DNA of 64,000 nucleotides from an uncultured Bacillota bacterium (GCA_947573385.1 CANPFP010000001.1:18946-82945); one strand, 5' to 3'; positions 34,580-43,376 are shown, counted from the first letter of the stretch. Numbers and translations are program-made. The notes: generated by a model from the sequence alone, not told the origin.

Positions 34580-35500
34580 TCAGCGGTCCAGCAGGCGCAT
34601 GGCGCTGTCCGCAATGGACTGGGGATCAATGCCGTACAGCTTGGCCAGCTCCTCTGGGTCGCCGGAGCGCCCAAAGCGATCCTGAGACCCCAGCATCGCC
34701 ATGGGGGTGGGACAGCACCGGGCCAGCACCTCGCTCACCGCACCGCCCAGACCTCCCTGGACATTATGGTCCTCCACCGTGAGGACATGGCCGGTCTTTT
34801 GTGCGTAGTAGCGGATCATCTCCTGGTCGATAGGCTTGATGGAAGCCATGCTGATTACGGCAGCTTCAACACCTTCCCCGGCCAGAAACTCGGCGGCCTT
34901 GGCCGCCCGGTACACCACCTCACCCACAGCAATGATGGCCACGTCCTTGCCATCCCGAAGGACATTGCCTTTGCCAATTTCGAAGGCCACATGCTCAAAG
35001 AGAGAGGGCACTTCGGAACGACCCAGGCGCAGGTAGACCGGGCCATCGTGAAGCAGGGCGGCCTTGACGCAGGCCCGAGTTTCCGCGTCGTCGCAGGGAC
35101 ACAGAACGGTCATCTCCGGAATGGCCCGCATCAGGGCGATGTCCTCCAGGCACTGGTGGGAACCTCCGTCCCCACCGACCAAAATACCGCCGTGGGTTGC
35201 CGCAATAATAACGTGGTTATGGGGATAGGCGATGCTGTTACGGATCTGGTCATAGGCCCGTCCCGCCGCAAAGGCAGAGAAGGTGGAGGCAAACACCGGC
35301 ATGCCGCAGGTGGCAATGCCAGCTGCGTAACCATACATGTTGGCCTCGGCGATACCCATCTCAATAAAACGGTCCGGGAAGGCCTTTTTAAAGGTAATCG
35401 TCTTGGTGGCCTTGGCCAGGTCGGCGTCCATCACATAGAAGTCGTACTCGTTGGCCAGCTCTACCAAGGTATCCGCATAGGAATCACGAATTGCTTTCAT
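34580..35500 (-). CDS. Transketolase, C-terminal subunit
   Basis: 306 residues, the C-terminal half of a split transketolase (pyrimidine-binding plus C-terminal domains). Landmarks are FIEMGIAEANMYGYAAGIA with the catalytic Glu, FASTFSAFAAGRAYDQIRN, THGGILVGGDGGSHQ, and VEDHNVQGGLGGAV. It works with the N-terminal subunit encoded immediately upstream (1-base gap) to move two-carbon units between sugar phosphates using TPP. A dedicated transketolase in this operon suggests either an unusual substrate or a need for pentose-phosphate exchange. Confidence 0.92.
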   Translation of the reverse strand: MKAIRDSYADTLVELANEYDFYVMDADLAKATKTITFKKAFPDRFIEMGIAEANMYGYAAGIATCGMPVFASTFSAFAAGRAYDQIRNSIAYPHNHVIIAATHGGILVGGDGGSHQCLEDIALMRAIPEMTVLCPCDDAETRACVKAALLHDGPVYLRLGRSEVPSLFEHVAFEIGKGNVLRDGKDVAIIAVGEVVYRAAKAAEFLAGEGVEAAVISMASIKPIDQEMIRYYAQKTGHVLTVEDHNVQGGLGGAVSEVLARCCPTPMAMLGSQDRFGRSGDPEELAKLYGIDPQSIADSAMRLLDR

Positions 35501-35501
35501 C

Positions 35502-36335
35502 TTATACCCGCTCCTTCCCGTCCAGCTCAGCCATGGCCCGGTCAAGGACATCCTTTGTTACAGCTGCGCCGTGCCAATCTGCCCGGTCCTCCATGAAAGA
35601 GACCCCTTTCCCCTTTGTTGTATGACACAGAATGAACACAGGCTTATCAGAACACTTGGCCAGCTCCACGGCATGAATCAACTGAGGAATACTGTGTCCG
35701 TCTGTCTCAAGGACAGTCCATCCGAAGGCGCGGAACTTCTCGTCCATCGGGTAAATGTTCATAACATCATCCACTCTGCCGTCAATCTGCAGGTGGTTGG
35801 CATCTAAAAAGGCCACCAGGTTGTTCAGCCCAAAGTGGGCCGCACTCATAGCGGCTTCCCATATCTGCCCCTCGGCGCACTCCCCGTCACCCAGGATGCA
35901 GTAGACCCGAAAATCTTTTCCCTGCTTCTTGGCATACAGAGCCATGCCCGCAGCGGCAGACAGCCCCTGGCCCAACGAACCGGTAGACATATCAACCCCG
36001 GGGGTCTTTCCCATGTCCGGATGGCCCTGGAGGATACTGTCCGCCTTGCGCAGGGTATTGAGCACCTCCACATCGAAGTATCCCCGGCGGGCCAGGGCGG
36101 CGTAGTAGGTGGGACAGGCGTGGCCCTTGGACAGGACAAAACGGTCTCGATCTGCCCAATCAGGCTGCTCTGGACGGATATTCATCTCTTTAAAATACAG
36201 CACAGTAAGAATTTCTGTCATAGACATAGCTCCGCCGGGATGTCCGGAACCGGCATGATACAGGGCGGTCAGCGCGTCCCGGCGCAGTTGGAGGGCTGTA
36301 GCCTTCAGCTGACGGATTTCTTCCATTGTCGGCAT
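35502..36335 (-). CDS. Transketolase, N-terminal subunit
   Basis: About 277 residues, the TPP-binding half of a split transketolase. Landmarks are YHAGSGHPGGAMSMTEIL, FVLSKGHACPTYYAALA, GSLGQGLSAAAGMALYAKK and the TPP motif GDGECAEGQIWEAA ending in DANHLQIDG. The start is uncertain: the ATG at 36335 has AAAGGA about 11 bases upstream, while the ATG at 36368 overlaps the stop of the upstream permease gene (TAATG) and could be translationally coupled. The two would differ by 11 residues. Confidence 0.9.
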   Translation of the reverse strand: MPTMEEIRQLKATALQLRRDALTALYHAGSGHPGGAMSMTEILTVLYFKEMNIRPEQPDWADRDRFVLSKGHACPTYYAALARRGYFDVEVLNTLRKADSILQGHPDMGKTPGVDMSTGSLGQGLSAAAGMALYAKKQGKDFRVYCILGDGECAEGQIWEAAMSAAHFGLNNLVAFLDANHLQIDGRVDDVMNIYPMDEKFRAFGWTVLETDGHSIPQLIHAVELAKCSDKPVFILCHTTKGKGVSFMEDRADWHGAAVTKDVLDRAMAELDGKERV

Positions 36336-36367
36336 ATCAAACAAATTCCTTTCTATATGCTCTCTCA

Positions 36368-37669
36368 TTACAGAAGGGCAACCTCAAAACCGCACAGCGC
36401 AGGGATAAAAGTGACGATAGCGGGCGCAAAGGTGACGACAATCAAGGCCAGATAGGCAATAATGATGAAGGGGACAAAGGCCTTCACCACCGATCCGAAG
36501 GGCCGCTTTCCCACATTGACCGCAGTAAACAGTACCAGCCCCACAGGCGGAGTCAGCAGACCAATGGTCAGGTTCATAATGGTAACCATGGCCAGATGGA
36601 TGGGGTTGACGCCCACGCCGGTCAGCACCGGGCCAAGGATGGGAGCAAAGAGGATGATGGCCGCACCGGTGTCCATAATCATGCCCACAAAGATATAAAA
36701 GACGTTAACAATCATCAGCAGCACATACTTGTTGGTAGAAATACTGATGAGCAGAGCGGCGATAGCGTCAGGGACCTTTTCAATGGCTGCCACCCAGGAG
36801 AAAGCGTTGGCAAAGGCCACAATGAGCATCAGGTTGCCCACCGTCTTGCAGGCGTTCCACAGACAGTCCCGCAGGTCCTTCAACGTCATATTGCGGTAGA
36901 ACACGAAGCCTAGAAACAGGGCGTAGAGCACAGCCAGGGCGGCCGCCTCGGTGGCGGTGACATAGCCGCCCAGAATACCGCCGATGATGATAAGGGGCAG
37001 CATCATGGTGACAATTCCATCGGTTACGATCCGGCGGATTTCCCTGCCGGTGTACTTTCTCTCGTCTCGGGGAAAATTGCGTTTTTTCCGGATGGCGAGA
37101 ACATAGATGATCTGCGTCAGCGCGATAAGCAGCCCGGGACCTACACCCCCCATGAGCAGCGCACCGGCAGAGACATTCATCACGCCCGCATACACCATCA
37201 CGGTGGTGGACGGGGGAATCATTGGAGACTGAAGGGACGAGCCCGCGCTGATGGCGATGGCAAAATCTTTGTCATACCCCTGCTCTTCCATAGCTTCAAT
37301 CTCGATGACACCCAAACCGGACACATCAGCGATAGCAGAACCGGATACAGAGCCAAAAATAGTGCTGGCCACGATATTCACAAAGGCCAAACCGCCCCGA
37401 AACCGGCCCACAAACAGGCGGGCAAAGGCGAACAGCTTGGTGGTCAGACCGGTGCGGCCCATAATCTCAGCGGCCAGCACAAAGAACGGGATTGCCAGCA
37501 GCAGAAAGTTGTTGACGCCGGTGATGGACCGGTTGGGCAATACCTCCAGATATTTTGGGTTGACCAGCAGGATATAGAACACAGAGGAAAGCCCCATAGA
37601 ATAGGCAACAGGGATGCCGATACAGACCAAAACGATCAGTACCAAAACAGCGATACCAAAATTGATCAT
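36368..37669 (-). CDS. dctM: TRAP transporter large permease (DctM)
   Basis: A 433-residue membrane protein with about 12 hydrophobic segments, of the TRAP DctM family. Conserved regions include FFVLAAEIMGRTGLT, ASTIFGSVSGSAIADVSGLG, IPPSTTVMVYAGV, and LTPPVGLVLFTAVNVG. It couples Na+ or H+ influx to uptake of an organic acid delivered by the binding protein. It overlaps dctQ by 4 bases and its stop shares a base with a possible start of the transketolase gene. Confidence 0.95.
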   Translation of the reverse strand: MINFGIAVLVLIVLVCIGIPVAYSMGLSSVFYILLVNPKYLEVLPNRSITGVNNFLLLAIPFFVLAAEIMGRTGLTTKLFAFARLFVGRFRGGLAFVNIVASTIFGSVSGSAIADVSGLGVIEIEAMEEQGYDKDFAIAISAGSSLQSPMIPPSTTVMVYAGVMNVSAGALLMGGVGPGLLIALTQIIYVLAIRKKRNFPRDERKYTGREIRRIVTDGIVTMMLPLIIIGGILGGYVTATEAAALAVLYALFLGFVFYRNMTLKDLRDCLWNACKTVGNLMLIVAFANAFSWVAAIEKVPDAIAALLISISTNKYVLLMIVNVFYIFVGMIMDTGAAIILFAPILGPVLTGVGVNPIHLAMVTIMNLTIGLLTPPVGLVLFTAVNVGKRPFGSVVKAFVPFIIIAYLALIVVTFAPAIVTFIPALCGFEVALL

Positions 37670-38178
37670 ACAGACTCACTCTCCTCTTCAGGATCGAGCA
37701 GCAAAATGCCGCCAGCGGAGATCATTTGCAGGAAAGTGATCGTCATACCGGTAAACACAGCGGAGCGTACCAGCAACATAGGCAGCTGGGTGGTAGGCCC
37801 AACCTCATGGGTGGACACAGTGGTAAACACGATCAAAGATTTATAGGCAAAATAGCCGCTGAAGCCCAGCATACACAGCTTGTTAAAAATCCCCAGGCAC
37901 TTCCGGCCATTGGAGGAAAGCTTGTTATAAAAATAGTCCACGCGAGTGTAGGAAGATGTCTTCGCGATATGGCTCGCGCCCAGGAAGGTGAGCCACACCA
38001 GCAGCCAGCGGGCGATTTCTTCTGTCCAGGACAGGCCCTTGATAAAGGGAAGATAGCGCCCCAGTATCTGGAGCAGTACACAGATAACCACACAGGCCAT
38101 CATAAAAATCAGGAGACTTTTTGCCAGGGAATCCACAAAATCCATAAACTCCTGAAAAGCATTTCGTTTTTTGTCCAT
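37666..38178 (-). CDS. dctQ: TRAP transporter small permease (DctQ)
   Basis: A 170-residue protein with four hydrophobic segments and the DctQ landmark WTEEIARWLLVWLTFLGAS. It pairs with DctM in the membrane complex. GGAGGT lies upstream of the ATG at 38178. A stable hairpin separates it from the binding-protein gene. Confidence 0.93.
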   Translation of the reverse strand: MDKKRNAFQEFMDFVDSLAKSLLIFMMACVVICVLLQILGRYLPFIKGLSWTEEIARWLLVWLTFLGASHIAKTSSYTRVDYFYNKLSSNGRKCLGIFNKLCMLGFSGYFAYKSLIVFTTVSTHEVGPTTQLPMLLVRSAVFTGMTITFLQMISAGGILLLDPEEESESV

Positions 38179-38255
38179 AAATACCTCCAGTCATATACAG
38201 AACCTTTGTCTGTATTTCGAACCCCCTCTCAGGGGCCGGTTTGGGGTAAAAAGGG

Positions 38256-38288
38256 GCACGGCGGAATATCCTTTTTATTCCGCCGTGC
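38256..38288 (-). terminator. Hairpin between dctP and dctQ
   Basis: A perfect 13-bp stem (GCACGGCGGAATA with its complement, 7-base loop) followed, read leftward, by CCCTTTTTA. It lies 48 bases after the dctP stop and probably gives more binding protein than membrane subunits by partial termination. Confidence 0.75.
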
Positions 38289-38336
38289 AGTCGATTTCTC
38301 TCAATTACACCGCTTTTTCTATTCTGCGGGGCAGGC

Positions 38337-39536
38337 TCAGTCCTTCTTCTTGTTCTTGCTCATAGTATAGCCAGCAAAGAGCACAGCTACAACAGCCACA
38401 GCAATAGCTACATAGGTAATGGTATTCATACCACCAGTCGCGTTTCCGGCAGTGCCGAGTGTGGTGGACGCACCGGTCTCGGCTCCTGTCTTGACTGTCT
38501 CAACAGCGGCCATGAACTCATCTACGGTCTCGGCACCGATCTGCTCCTTCAGCCATTCAATTACTGGCTCCTGGCAGACGCGGAAGGTCTCCTTCTCCTC
38601 AGCGGTAGGGGCGTAGACCTCCATGCCGTTGTCCGCCAGGCTCTCCAGGGCCAGGGCCTCATTGGCACAGTTCCCGCCGCGCATGGCATATTGGGCGGTC
38701 TTGCCGGCATCAACCACGACCTTCTGCAGGTCGGCGGGCAGCTTGTTATAGAAATTGACGTCCATATACAGGAACACAGAGGAAATTGCGTGGCCATCCA
38801 GGACATAATACTTGTTCACTTCATGCACACTGGCGTTGAGGGTGGTACCTGGTGAGTTCTCCTGGCCGTCCACCACGCCGGTCTGAAGCGCACTGTACAG
38901 CTCAGTGAAGGCCAGAGGAGTGGCAGTAGCGCCGAAGGATTCCAGCATCTTGGCGTAGATGGGGGACTCCATGGTGCGAATCTTCATGTTGGCCATGTCA
39001 GCGGCGCTGTGGATTGGCCGGACGTTGTTGGAAAAGTTCCGGAAACCACCGTTGTCAGAAGCAGCCAGGGTCTTCAGCCCCAGCTTGGTCTCGATATCGG
39101 CATACATGGACTTCATATATTCGCTGTCCTGCATAGCATAAAACTCATCCCGGTTATTGAACAGGTAGGGGATAGACATGGCTTGGATATTAGGGTACAG
39201 CGTGGCGGTCTCGCCGTCGCCGCCCATGACACATTCCAGTGTGCCCTGCATACATTGCTGAAGGGCCTCCTGGGTGCTGCCCAGCTGGGCAGAGGGGTAA
39301 ATCTCCACGGTGATGCGGCCGCCTGAGTTGCTCTCGCAATAATTCTTAAAGGCCAGAGCGCCCGAGAAGATAAAGTCCAACGCGTTGTAGCTGCCCAGGC
39401 TGATCTCAGGGGCGTTGCCGCAGTATACCTTAATGGTATAGTTCTCGTTCGAGACAGCCATAGCAGTGGTGGACAGGCAGCCTGTCATCAGGGTCATCAC
39501 TGCCAGTATAGCCAATAATTTTTTTATCTTTTTCAT
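38337..39536 (-). CDS. dctP: TRAP transporter substrate-binding protein with C-terminal membrane anchor
   Basis: About 399 residues. The N-terminus is a signal sequence with a possible lipobox (LMTGC). The body is a DctP-type binding protein: GALAFKNYCESNSGGRITVEI, QLGSTQEALQQCMQG, and VRPIHSAADMANMKIRTME. The Arg in KIRTME is the residue that normally salt-bridges an acid substrate, so a carboxylate or sulfonate-type ligand is likely. Unusually, the protein ends with a Gly/Thr-rich linker, a hydrophobic helix (about residues 373-391) and SKNKKKD, a C-terminal anchor. Two adjacent ATGs, at 39539 and 39536, follow AAGGAGG; the second has the better spacing (7). Confidence 0.9.
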   Translation of the reverse strand: MKKIKKLLAILAVMTLMTGCLSTTAMAVSNENYTIKVYCGNAPEISLGSYNALDFIFSGALAFKNYCESNSGGRITVEIYPSAQLGSTQEALQQCMQGTLECVMGGDGETATLYPNIQAMSIPYLFNNRDEFYAMQDSEYMKSMYADIETKLGLKTLAASDNGGFRNFSNNVRPIHSAADMANMKIRTMESPIYAKMLESFGATATPLAFTELYSALQTGVVDGQENSPGTTLNASVHEVNKYYVLDGHAISSVFLYMDVNFYNKLPADLQKVVVDAGKTAQYAMRGGNCANEALALESLADNGMEVYAPTAEEKETFRVCQEPVIEWLKEQIGAETVDEFMAAVETVKTGAETGASTTLGTAGNATGGMNTITYVAIAVAVVAVLFAGYTMSKNKKKD

Positions 39537-39548
39537 CATTTTTCCTCC

Positions 39549-40751
39549 TTATTCTCTTATTAAAGCGTCTTTGACGCTAAAATAAGCTCTCCTGTTTTTG
39601 TCCCATTTCCAATATTCGGTTTCGAGTCCCTCTATTTTCTGTTTCTCCCACCCGCTTTCCACTCGCTCTAAAACGGATTGCTTTCCACATATCCCCTCAG
39701 CCCCCTGCGGGGACTCGATACGGCAGGCCGCCGCGCCGGAGGCCAGATGCAGGCTCTGCTCCGGGCACACCCCCTCCAGCACCCCTGTGAGAAAGCCCGC
39801 GATGGCGGTATCGCCCGCCCCATTCGTGGAACAGATCCGCGTCACGCGAAATGGCGGCTCCAAGATTTCCCGGTCCCACCATTCTTCTGTAATCCCGTCC
39901 TTCAGTGCGCCGAAGCTCCGAAAGGCTTCCGCGCCCGCGGTCCGAAGGTACATTCCTTTTTTACCCAGCTTCAGGCCAAACACTTTGACGCCCAGCTCCA
40001 GCACCTCATCCCCCAGTTCCCGCAGAATGTCAAGGCTGATATAGTCGATGGCATCCCCGTTTCCCGCGTGCTCCAGTATCTTCAAATAGCTGTCCTTGCG
40101 CAGCAGGAACAGCGTCTCCTCCATGCTGGGCAGAAATATATCCACATAGGGCAGCGTTCTGCCCAGGATTCCTTTCCAGTCCGCCTGTCCCGACTCGCTG
40201 GTCAGACCTGGCAGGCTCAAGTCCAGAGAGGTGGTCAGCCCAAGCTCCTTTACCCCCCGGTACAGCGCGCAAAGATTCTCTCCGCCGTCGGCGTACATGC
40301 ACCGCATCCCGGTGGGGTACCCGAAGTGAAACAGGTCCGACTGTTCCAGAACTTCCCTTTCCAGGGCGGCAAAGGAATACTTCTGGGAAGCTCCCCGCTG
40401 GTGCCAGAATATCCGGTCACTTCCCTTCGGTACAGTCACAATGGTGGCTGAGGTCCTTTCGTCCGGAATGGATGCCAGCTTATATGGTACGTCCGTCTGT
40501 TTCAGCAGGGCGCTTACCACCTCTCCCAGGGGATCGCCGCCCACCTTGCTGGTCAGCACTACGTCGCAACCCAGCCGGTGCATCGCCAGTCCAGTATTGG
40601 CCACCAGACCTCCCAGTGTCAGGTCAATTCCCTCAATATAGATGGTCTTGCCCTCCGCCAGCAGCTCATCCCGGCGGCAGGCCTCGTCCGGAAACCGGGG
40701 ACAAAGGTCCAACGCTATGGTTCCAGCCACCATAGCTCTGTGCCTGCTCAT
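39549..40751 (-). CDS. PfkB-family carbohydrate kinase
   Basis: 400 residues, long for the family (usually 300-330). Ribokinase-fold landmarks are the substrate Gly-Gly region TLGGLVANTGLAMHRLGCDV and KVGGDPLGE, plus the catalytic CSTNGAGDTAIAGFLTGV with the Asp base. The last about 60 residues (after ESPQGAEGI) form an extra Trp/Lys-rich tail of unknown role. It would phosphorylate a sugar or keto-sugar before the aldolase. It starts inside the end of the aldolase gene (ATGA overlap at 40748-40751), so the two are translationally coupled. Confidence 0.85.
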   Translation of the reverse strand: MSRHRAMVAGTIALDLCPRFPDEACRRDELLAEGKTIYIEGIDLTLGGLVANTGLAMHRLGCDVVLTSKVGGDPLGEVVSALLKQTDVPYKLASIPDERTSATIVTVPKGSDRIFWHQRGASQKYSFAALEREVLEQSDLFHFGYPTGMRCMYADGGENLCALYRGVKELGLTTSLDLSLPGLTSESGQADWKGILGRTLPYVDIFLPSMEETLFLLRKDSYLKILEHAGNGDAIDYISLDILRELGDEVLELGVKVFGLKLGKKGMYLRTAGAEAFRSFGALKDGITEEWWDREILEPPFRVTRICSTNGAGDTAIAGFLTGVLEGVCPEQSLHLASGAAACRIESPQGAEGICGKQSVLERVESGWEKQKIEGLETEYWKWDKNRRAYFSVKDALIRE

Positions 40752-41608
40752 GACTTGCTCCACGCCTTTCCAGAGGAACCAAGGGCCTGCATGTAGCCGC
40801 GCAGTGTACGGACTACCGCATCCTTACCGTGCTTCAACAGGATAGAATAGTCAATCCCGGGATTTTCCTCCAGTTCCCGGCGTACCTGCTCCCGGGCCTC
40901 AATGAGAAGCTCAGTGTTGATATTCAACTTTCGGATTCCCAACCGGGATGCCTTAATCAGGTTTTCCATTCCAGTCCCTGAGCCGCCGTGGAGCACCAGA
41001 GGAACATTTACCATCTTGTGAATTTCCTCCAACCGTTCAAAGTCCAGCTTAGGCGTCCCCTTGTACACACCATGAGCGGTACCTACCGCCACCGCCAGAG
41101 CGTCTACCTGGGTCTCCTCAGCAAACCGCTTCGCCACTTCCGGCTCTGTAAGCCCGTCCTTCACACCGTTTTCAGTGTAGTCCTCCCCCATCCCCACGTG
41201 GCCAATCTCCGCCTCTACGGAGATACCCAGCTCATGGGCAATCTTGACAATCTCCCGGGTTCGGGTCACGTTCTCCTCGTAAGGACACATGGACGCATCA
41301 ATCATCACAGAGCTGAACTCTTTCTGAATCGCCAGCACCAGCTCGTGGTAGCTCTTGCCGTGGTCCAGGTTGATACCCACGGGCACAGCTGTCTCTCTGG
41401 CTATCTGTCTGGCTATCACCGGCAGATATTTTTGCAGCCGCTCATCTTTCAGCCGGGATTCACCAATGGCGATAATCACAGGGGCCTGTTCCGCTTCGGC
41501 AGCCTCCACCACCGCAATCAGCGACTCCAGATTAAACACATTGGGAGCCAGAACCGTGTAGCCTTCCTGCTCAGCATGTCCCAGCAACTCCTTCAACGTT
41601 ACATACAT
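40748..41608 (-). CDS. Class II (zinc) aldolase, fructose/tagatose-bisphosphate type
   Basis: 286 residues. Zinc ligands and the active site of class II aldolases are visible: His in NLDHGKSYHELV, EAEIGHVGMGEDYTENG, VGTAHGVYKG, and LVLHGGSGTG followed by KLNINTELL. The family cleaves ketose 1-phosphates or 1,6-bisphosphates to DHAP and an aldehyde. Which one cannot be told, though the coupled PfkB kinase suggests it acts on that kinase's product. GAGGAG lies upstream of the ATG at 41608. Confidence 0.9.
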   Translation of the reverse strand: MYVTLKELLGHAEQEGYTVLAPNVFNLESLIAVVEAAEAEQAPVIIAIGESRLKDERLQKYLPVIARQIARETAVPVGINLDHGKSYHELVLAIQKEFSSVMIDASMCPYEENVTRTREIVKIAHELGISVEAEIGHVGMGEDYTENGVKDGLTEPEVAKRFAEETQVDALAVAVGTAHGVYKGTPKLDFERLEEIHKMVNVPLVLHGGSGTGMENLIKASRLGIRKLNINTELLIEAREQVRRELEENPGIDYSILLKHGKDAVVRTLRGYMQALGSSGKAWSKS

Positions 41609-41629
41609 TCTATCCAGCTCCTCTTTCTT

Positions 41630-42271
41630 TTACAGCCCCAGCACACCGCGGATGCAGGCGGCAATTTCCTCGTTCTGGCAGTTAGCAAAGAACATGTTAG
41701 GAAAGCTTTCCTCGGCAACGGTCTCCTTCAGGAAGTCCTGGTCAATATTTTTCAGCACATCCATAAAGTTGGCATGGGTAATGGTCTTTACCTGTTTGAG
41801 AATCTCCCGGTTTCTCTTCTCCGCTGCGGCCCACTCCGGAGGATAGCCGCCACCGGGTTCGGAGCCAAACAGCTTTTCAAACACATACTCCAAATTGACC
41901 TCGGCGCCCCAGCCGAAGTTCATAGCAAAGGGCATAGACAGGGCATTACCGGCATTTACCTGAGAAAACAGATAGGCGTCACAGGGGTCGTTAGCCCGCC
42001 CGCACGTTACACCGGGAAAAGCATTACAGGCCACCATGGCGCCCATACCGGTCCCACAGCCGGTGATGACAAAATCCGCTGCCCCAGAATTTAGCAGCAA
42101 AGCGGTCATCAGGCCAGCCTGCACATAGCTTCGCTCATGGGGATCCTCCGCAGAATAGCGGCCGTAGTTAAAGCAGGTATGTCCCATCGGTGTGACAGCT
42201 TTTTGCAACGTCTCAAAAATCAATGCATTTTTCGGTGCCTGACTGTTTTCATTTACCAGAGCGATCTTCAT
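41630..42271 (-). CDS. RpiB/LacA/LacB-family sugar isomerase
   Basis: 213 residues, longer than RpiB (about 150) through a C-terminal extension of about 60 residues after FEKLFGSEPGG. The active-site motif GCGTGMGAM at 71-79 carries the conserved Cys base, and NDPCDAYLFSQVNAGNALS is the second family block. Members isomerise aldose and ketose phosphates, and some act on four-carbon or unusual sugars. It is the first gene of the main leftward operon, behind a consensus promoter and palindromic operator. Confidence 0.85.
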   Translation of the reverse strand: MKIALVNENSQAPKNALIFETLQKAVTPMGHTCFNYGRYSAEDPHERSYVQAGLMTALLLNSGAADFVITGCGTGMGAMVACNAFPGVTCGRANDPCDAYLFSQVNAGNALSMPFAMNFGWGAEVNLEYVFEKLFGSEPGGGYPPEWAAAEKRNREILKQVKTITHANFMDVLKNIDQDFLKETVAEESFPNMFFANCQNEEIAACIRGVLGL

Positions 42272-42339
42272 TGCGTTCCTCTCCTAAACTGTTATCAATA
42301 GACTATCAATTCTCCTGATTACGCCCTCCCTCATTTGTT

Positions 42340-42353
42340 TGAAAGCGCTTTCA
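42340..42353. promoter_or_regulatory. LacI/cre-type operator upstream of the rpiB-type gene
   Basis: TGAAAGCGCTTTCA, a perfect 14-bp palindrome with the central CG typical of LacI-family sites. It lies 17 bp downstream of the -10 box of the operon promoter. The identical sequence occurs at 43292. It also matches the CcpA cre consensus, so either the adjacent LacI protein or CcpA could bind. Confidence 0.85.
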
Positions 42354-42370
42354 TTATTTTGACTGTTTTT

Positions 42371-42399
42371 AGTATAGCACAAATAAAATGTCACGTCAA
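42371..42399 (-). promoter_or_regulatory. Promoter of the main TRAP/sugar operon
   Basis: Read leftward: TTGACG (42399-42394), a 17-base spacer, TATACT (42376-42371), followed by the palindromic operator. Promoter strength and the downstream operator fit a repressed catabolic operon. Confidence 0.8.
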
Positions 42400-42480
42400 T
42401 TTAGCAAGAGCACTATATATTTTGATATATTTTTGTGTAAATTGTCCATCTTTGTCTGCCGCGTAGGTTGTTTATTGTTC

Positions 42481-42513
42481 ATAAAAACCACCCATAAAAT
42501 GAGTGGTTTTTAT
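42481..42513 (-). terminator. Terminator after the transaldolase gene
   Basis: ATAAAAACCAC pairs with GTGGTTTTTAT (11 bp) around an 11-base loop, giving T-runs on both strands. It lies 28 bases past the transaldolase stop. Confidence 0.8.
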
Positions 42514-42540
42514 GAAAATATTAAATAAAATGAAAGTTTT

Positions 42541-43227
42541 TCAGTCTATTAGCTCACACAAGCCAGTGGTTCCGTGAAGTTCTTGCCATGCATCATCGAA
42601 AAATTTGACAGCCTTTTCAATCTGCGGCATTTGCAAGGTCTCCTCCAATAGCTGAGGGTTCAATGTAACAGCCTGGCTGCCGGCGGCACAGACTTGGCAC
42701 AGCTGAGCCATATTCTTGATGTTGGCGGCCAAAATTTTTGTCTTTTTCCCCTCTTTCTCAATGGTGTCAGCCAACATCCGAATCAGTTCCCCTCCATCAA
42801 TGCCAATGTCACACATCTGGTCGTAATAAGGAGCAATAAAGTCCACGTCCAGCGCTAACGCCAAAAGAGCCTGCATCTGGGTCACCACCGCGGTAGCGGT
42901 AACGCGCACACCCCTTTGTTTCAGCTCCTTCATAGCCCGCATTCCATCCGGGGTAACTGGCACCTTAATACATATCCCGTTATCCACTTTCTCCAGCATC
43001 GTTATGGCTTCCCGGAGCATCTCATCGGCCTGGTGAGACACCACCTGCATGTGCAGCGTACGGTCTGGCCCGATGATCTGCCGCAGTTCCCGGAAGTGAG
43101 TAAAGGTATGCTCCACAATCCCTGCTTTTCGGATTAGGGCCGGGTTGGTGGTCACGCCTGTGTAGGCAAACATGTCCTTGTATCGGTTAATCAGGCTAAT
43201 TTCAGCGGTATCAAATAAGAACTCCAT
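42541..43227 (-). CDS. Transaldolase / fructose-6-phosphate aldolase-like protein
   Basis: 228 residues, the short class of the transaldolase family (FSA/TalC). The Schiff-base lysine is Lys88 in GICIKVPVTPDGMRA; YTGVTTNPALIRKAG and ILAANIKNMAQ are the other family blocks. It would cleave or transfer a dihydroxyacetone or hydroxyacetone unit. GGAGG lies upstream of the ATG at 43227. It is a separate single-gene transcript with its own consensus promoter and the same palindromic operator as the main operon, so it is part of the same regulon. Confidence 0.9.
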   Translation of the reverse strand: MEFLFDTAEISLINRYKDMFAYTGVTTNPALIRKAGIVEHTFTHFRELRQIIGPDRTLHMQVVSHQADEMLREAITMLEKVDNGICIKVPVTPDGMRAMKELKQRGVRVTATAVVTQMQALLALALDVDFIAPYYDQMCDIGIDGGELIRMLADTIEKEGKKTKILAANIKNMAQLCQVCAAGSQAVTLNPQLLEETLQMPQIEKAVKFFDDAWQELHGTTGLCELID

Positions 43228-43291
43228 ATTTTTCCTCCACCTTTATTTGTTTTTTGCTTCCACCCGCGAATGAATAGAAAGCATCTTATTT

Positions 43292-43305
43292 TGAAAGCGC
43301 TTTCA
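43292..43305. promoter_or_regulatory. LacI/cre-type operator upstream of the transaldolase gene
   Basis: TGAAAGCGCTTTCA, identical to the site at 42340. It starts 4 bp downstream of the -10 box, so it covers the probable transcription start. This placement is classic for repression. Confidence 0.87.
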
Positions 43306-43309
43306 TACA

Positions 43310-43338
43310 ATTATATCATAAATAAAATATCGCGTCAA
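43310..43338 (-). promoter_or_regulatory. Promoter of the transaldolase gene
   Basis: Read leftward: TTGACG (43338-43333), a 17-base spacer, TATAAT (43315-43310). The spacer is closely similar to that of the 42371 promoter. Confidence 0.85.
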
Positions 43339-43376
43339 TCAGTTATAAAACAATATTCCAACAATTTTATTTATAA

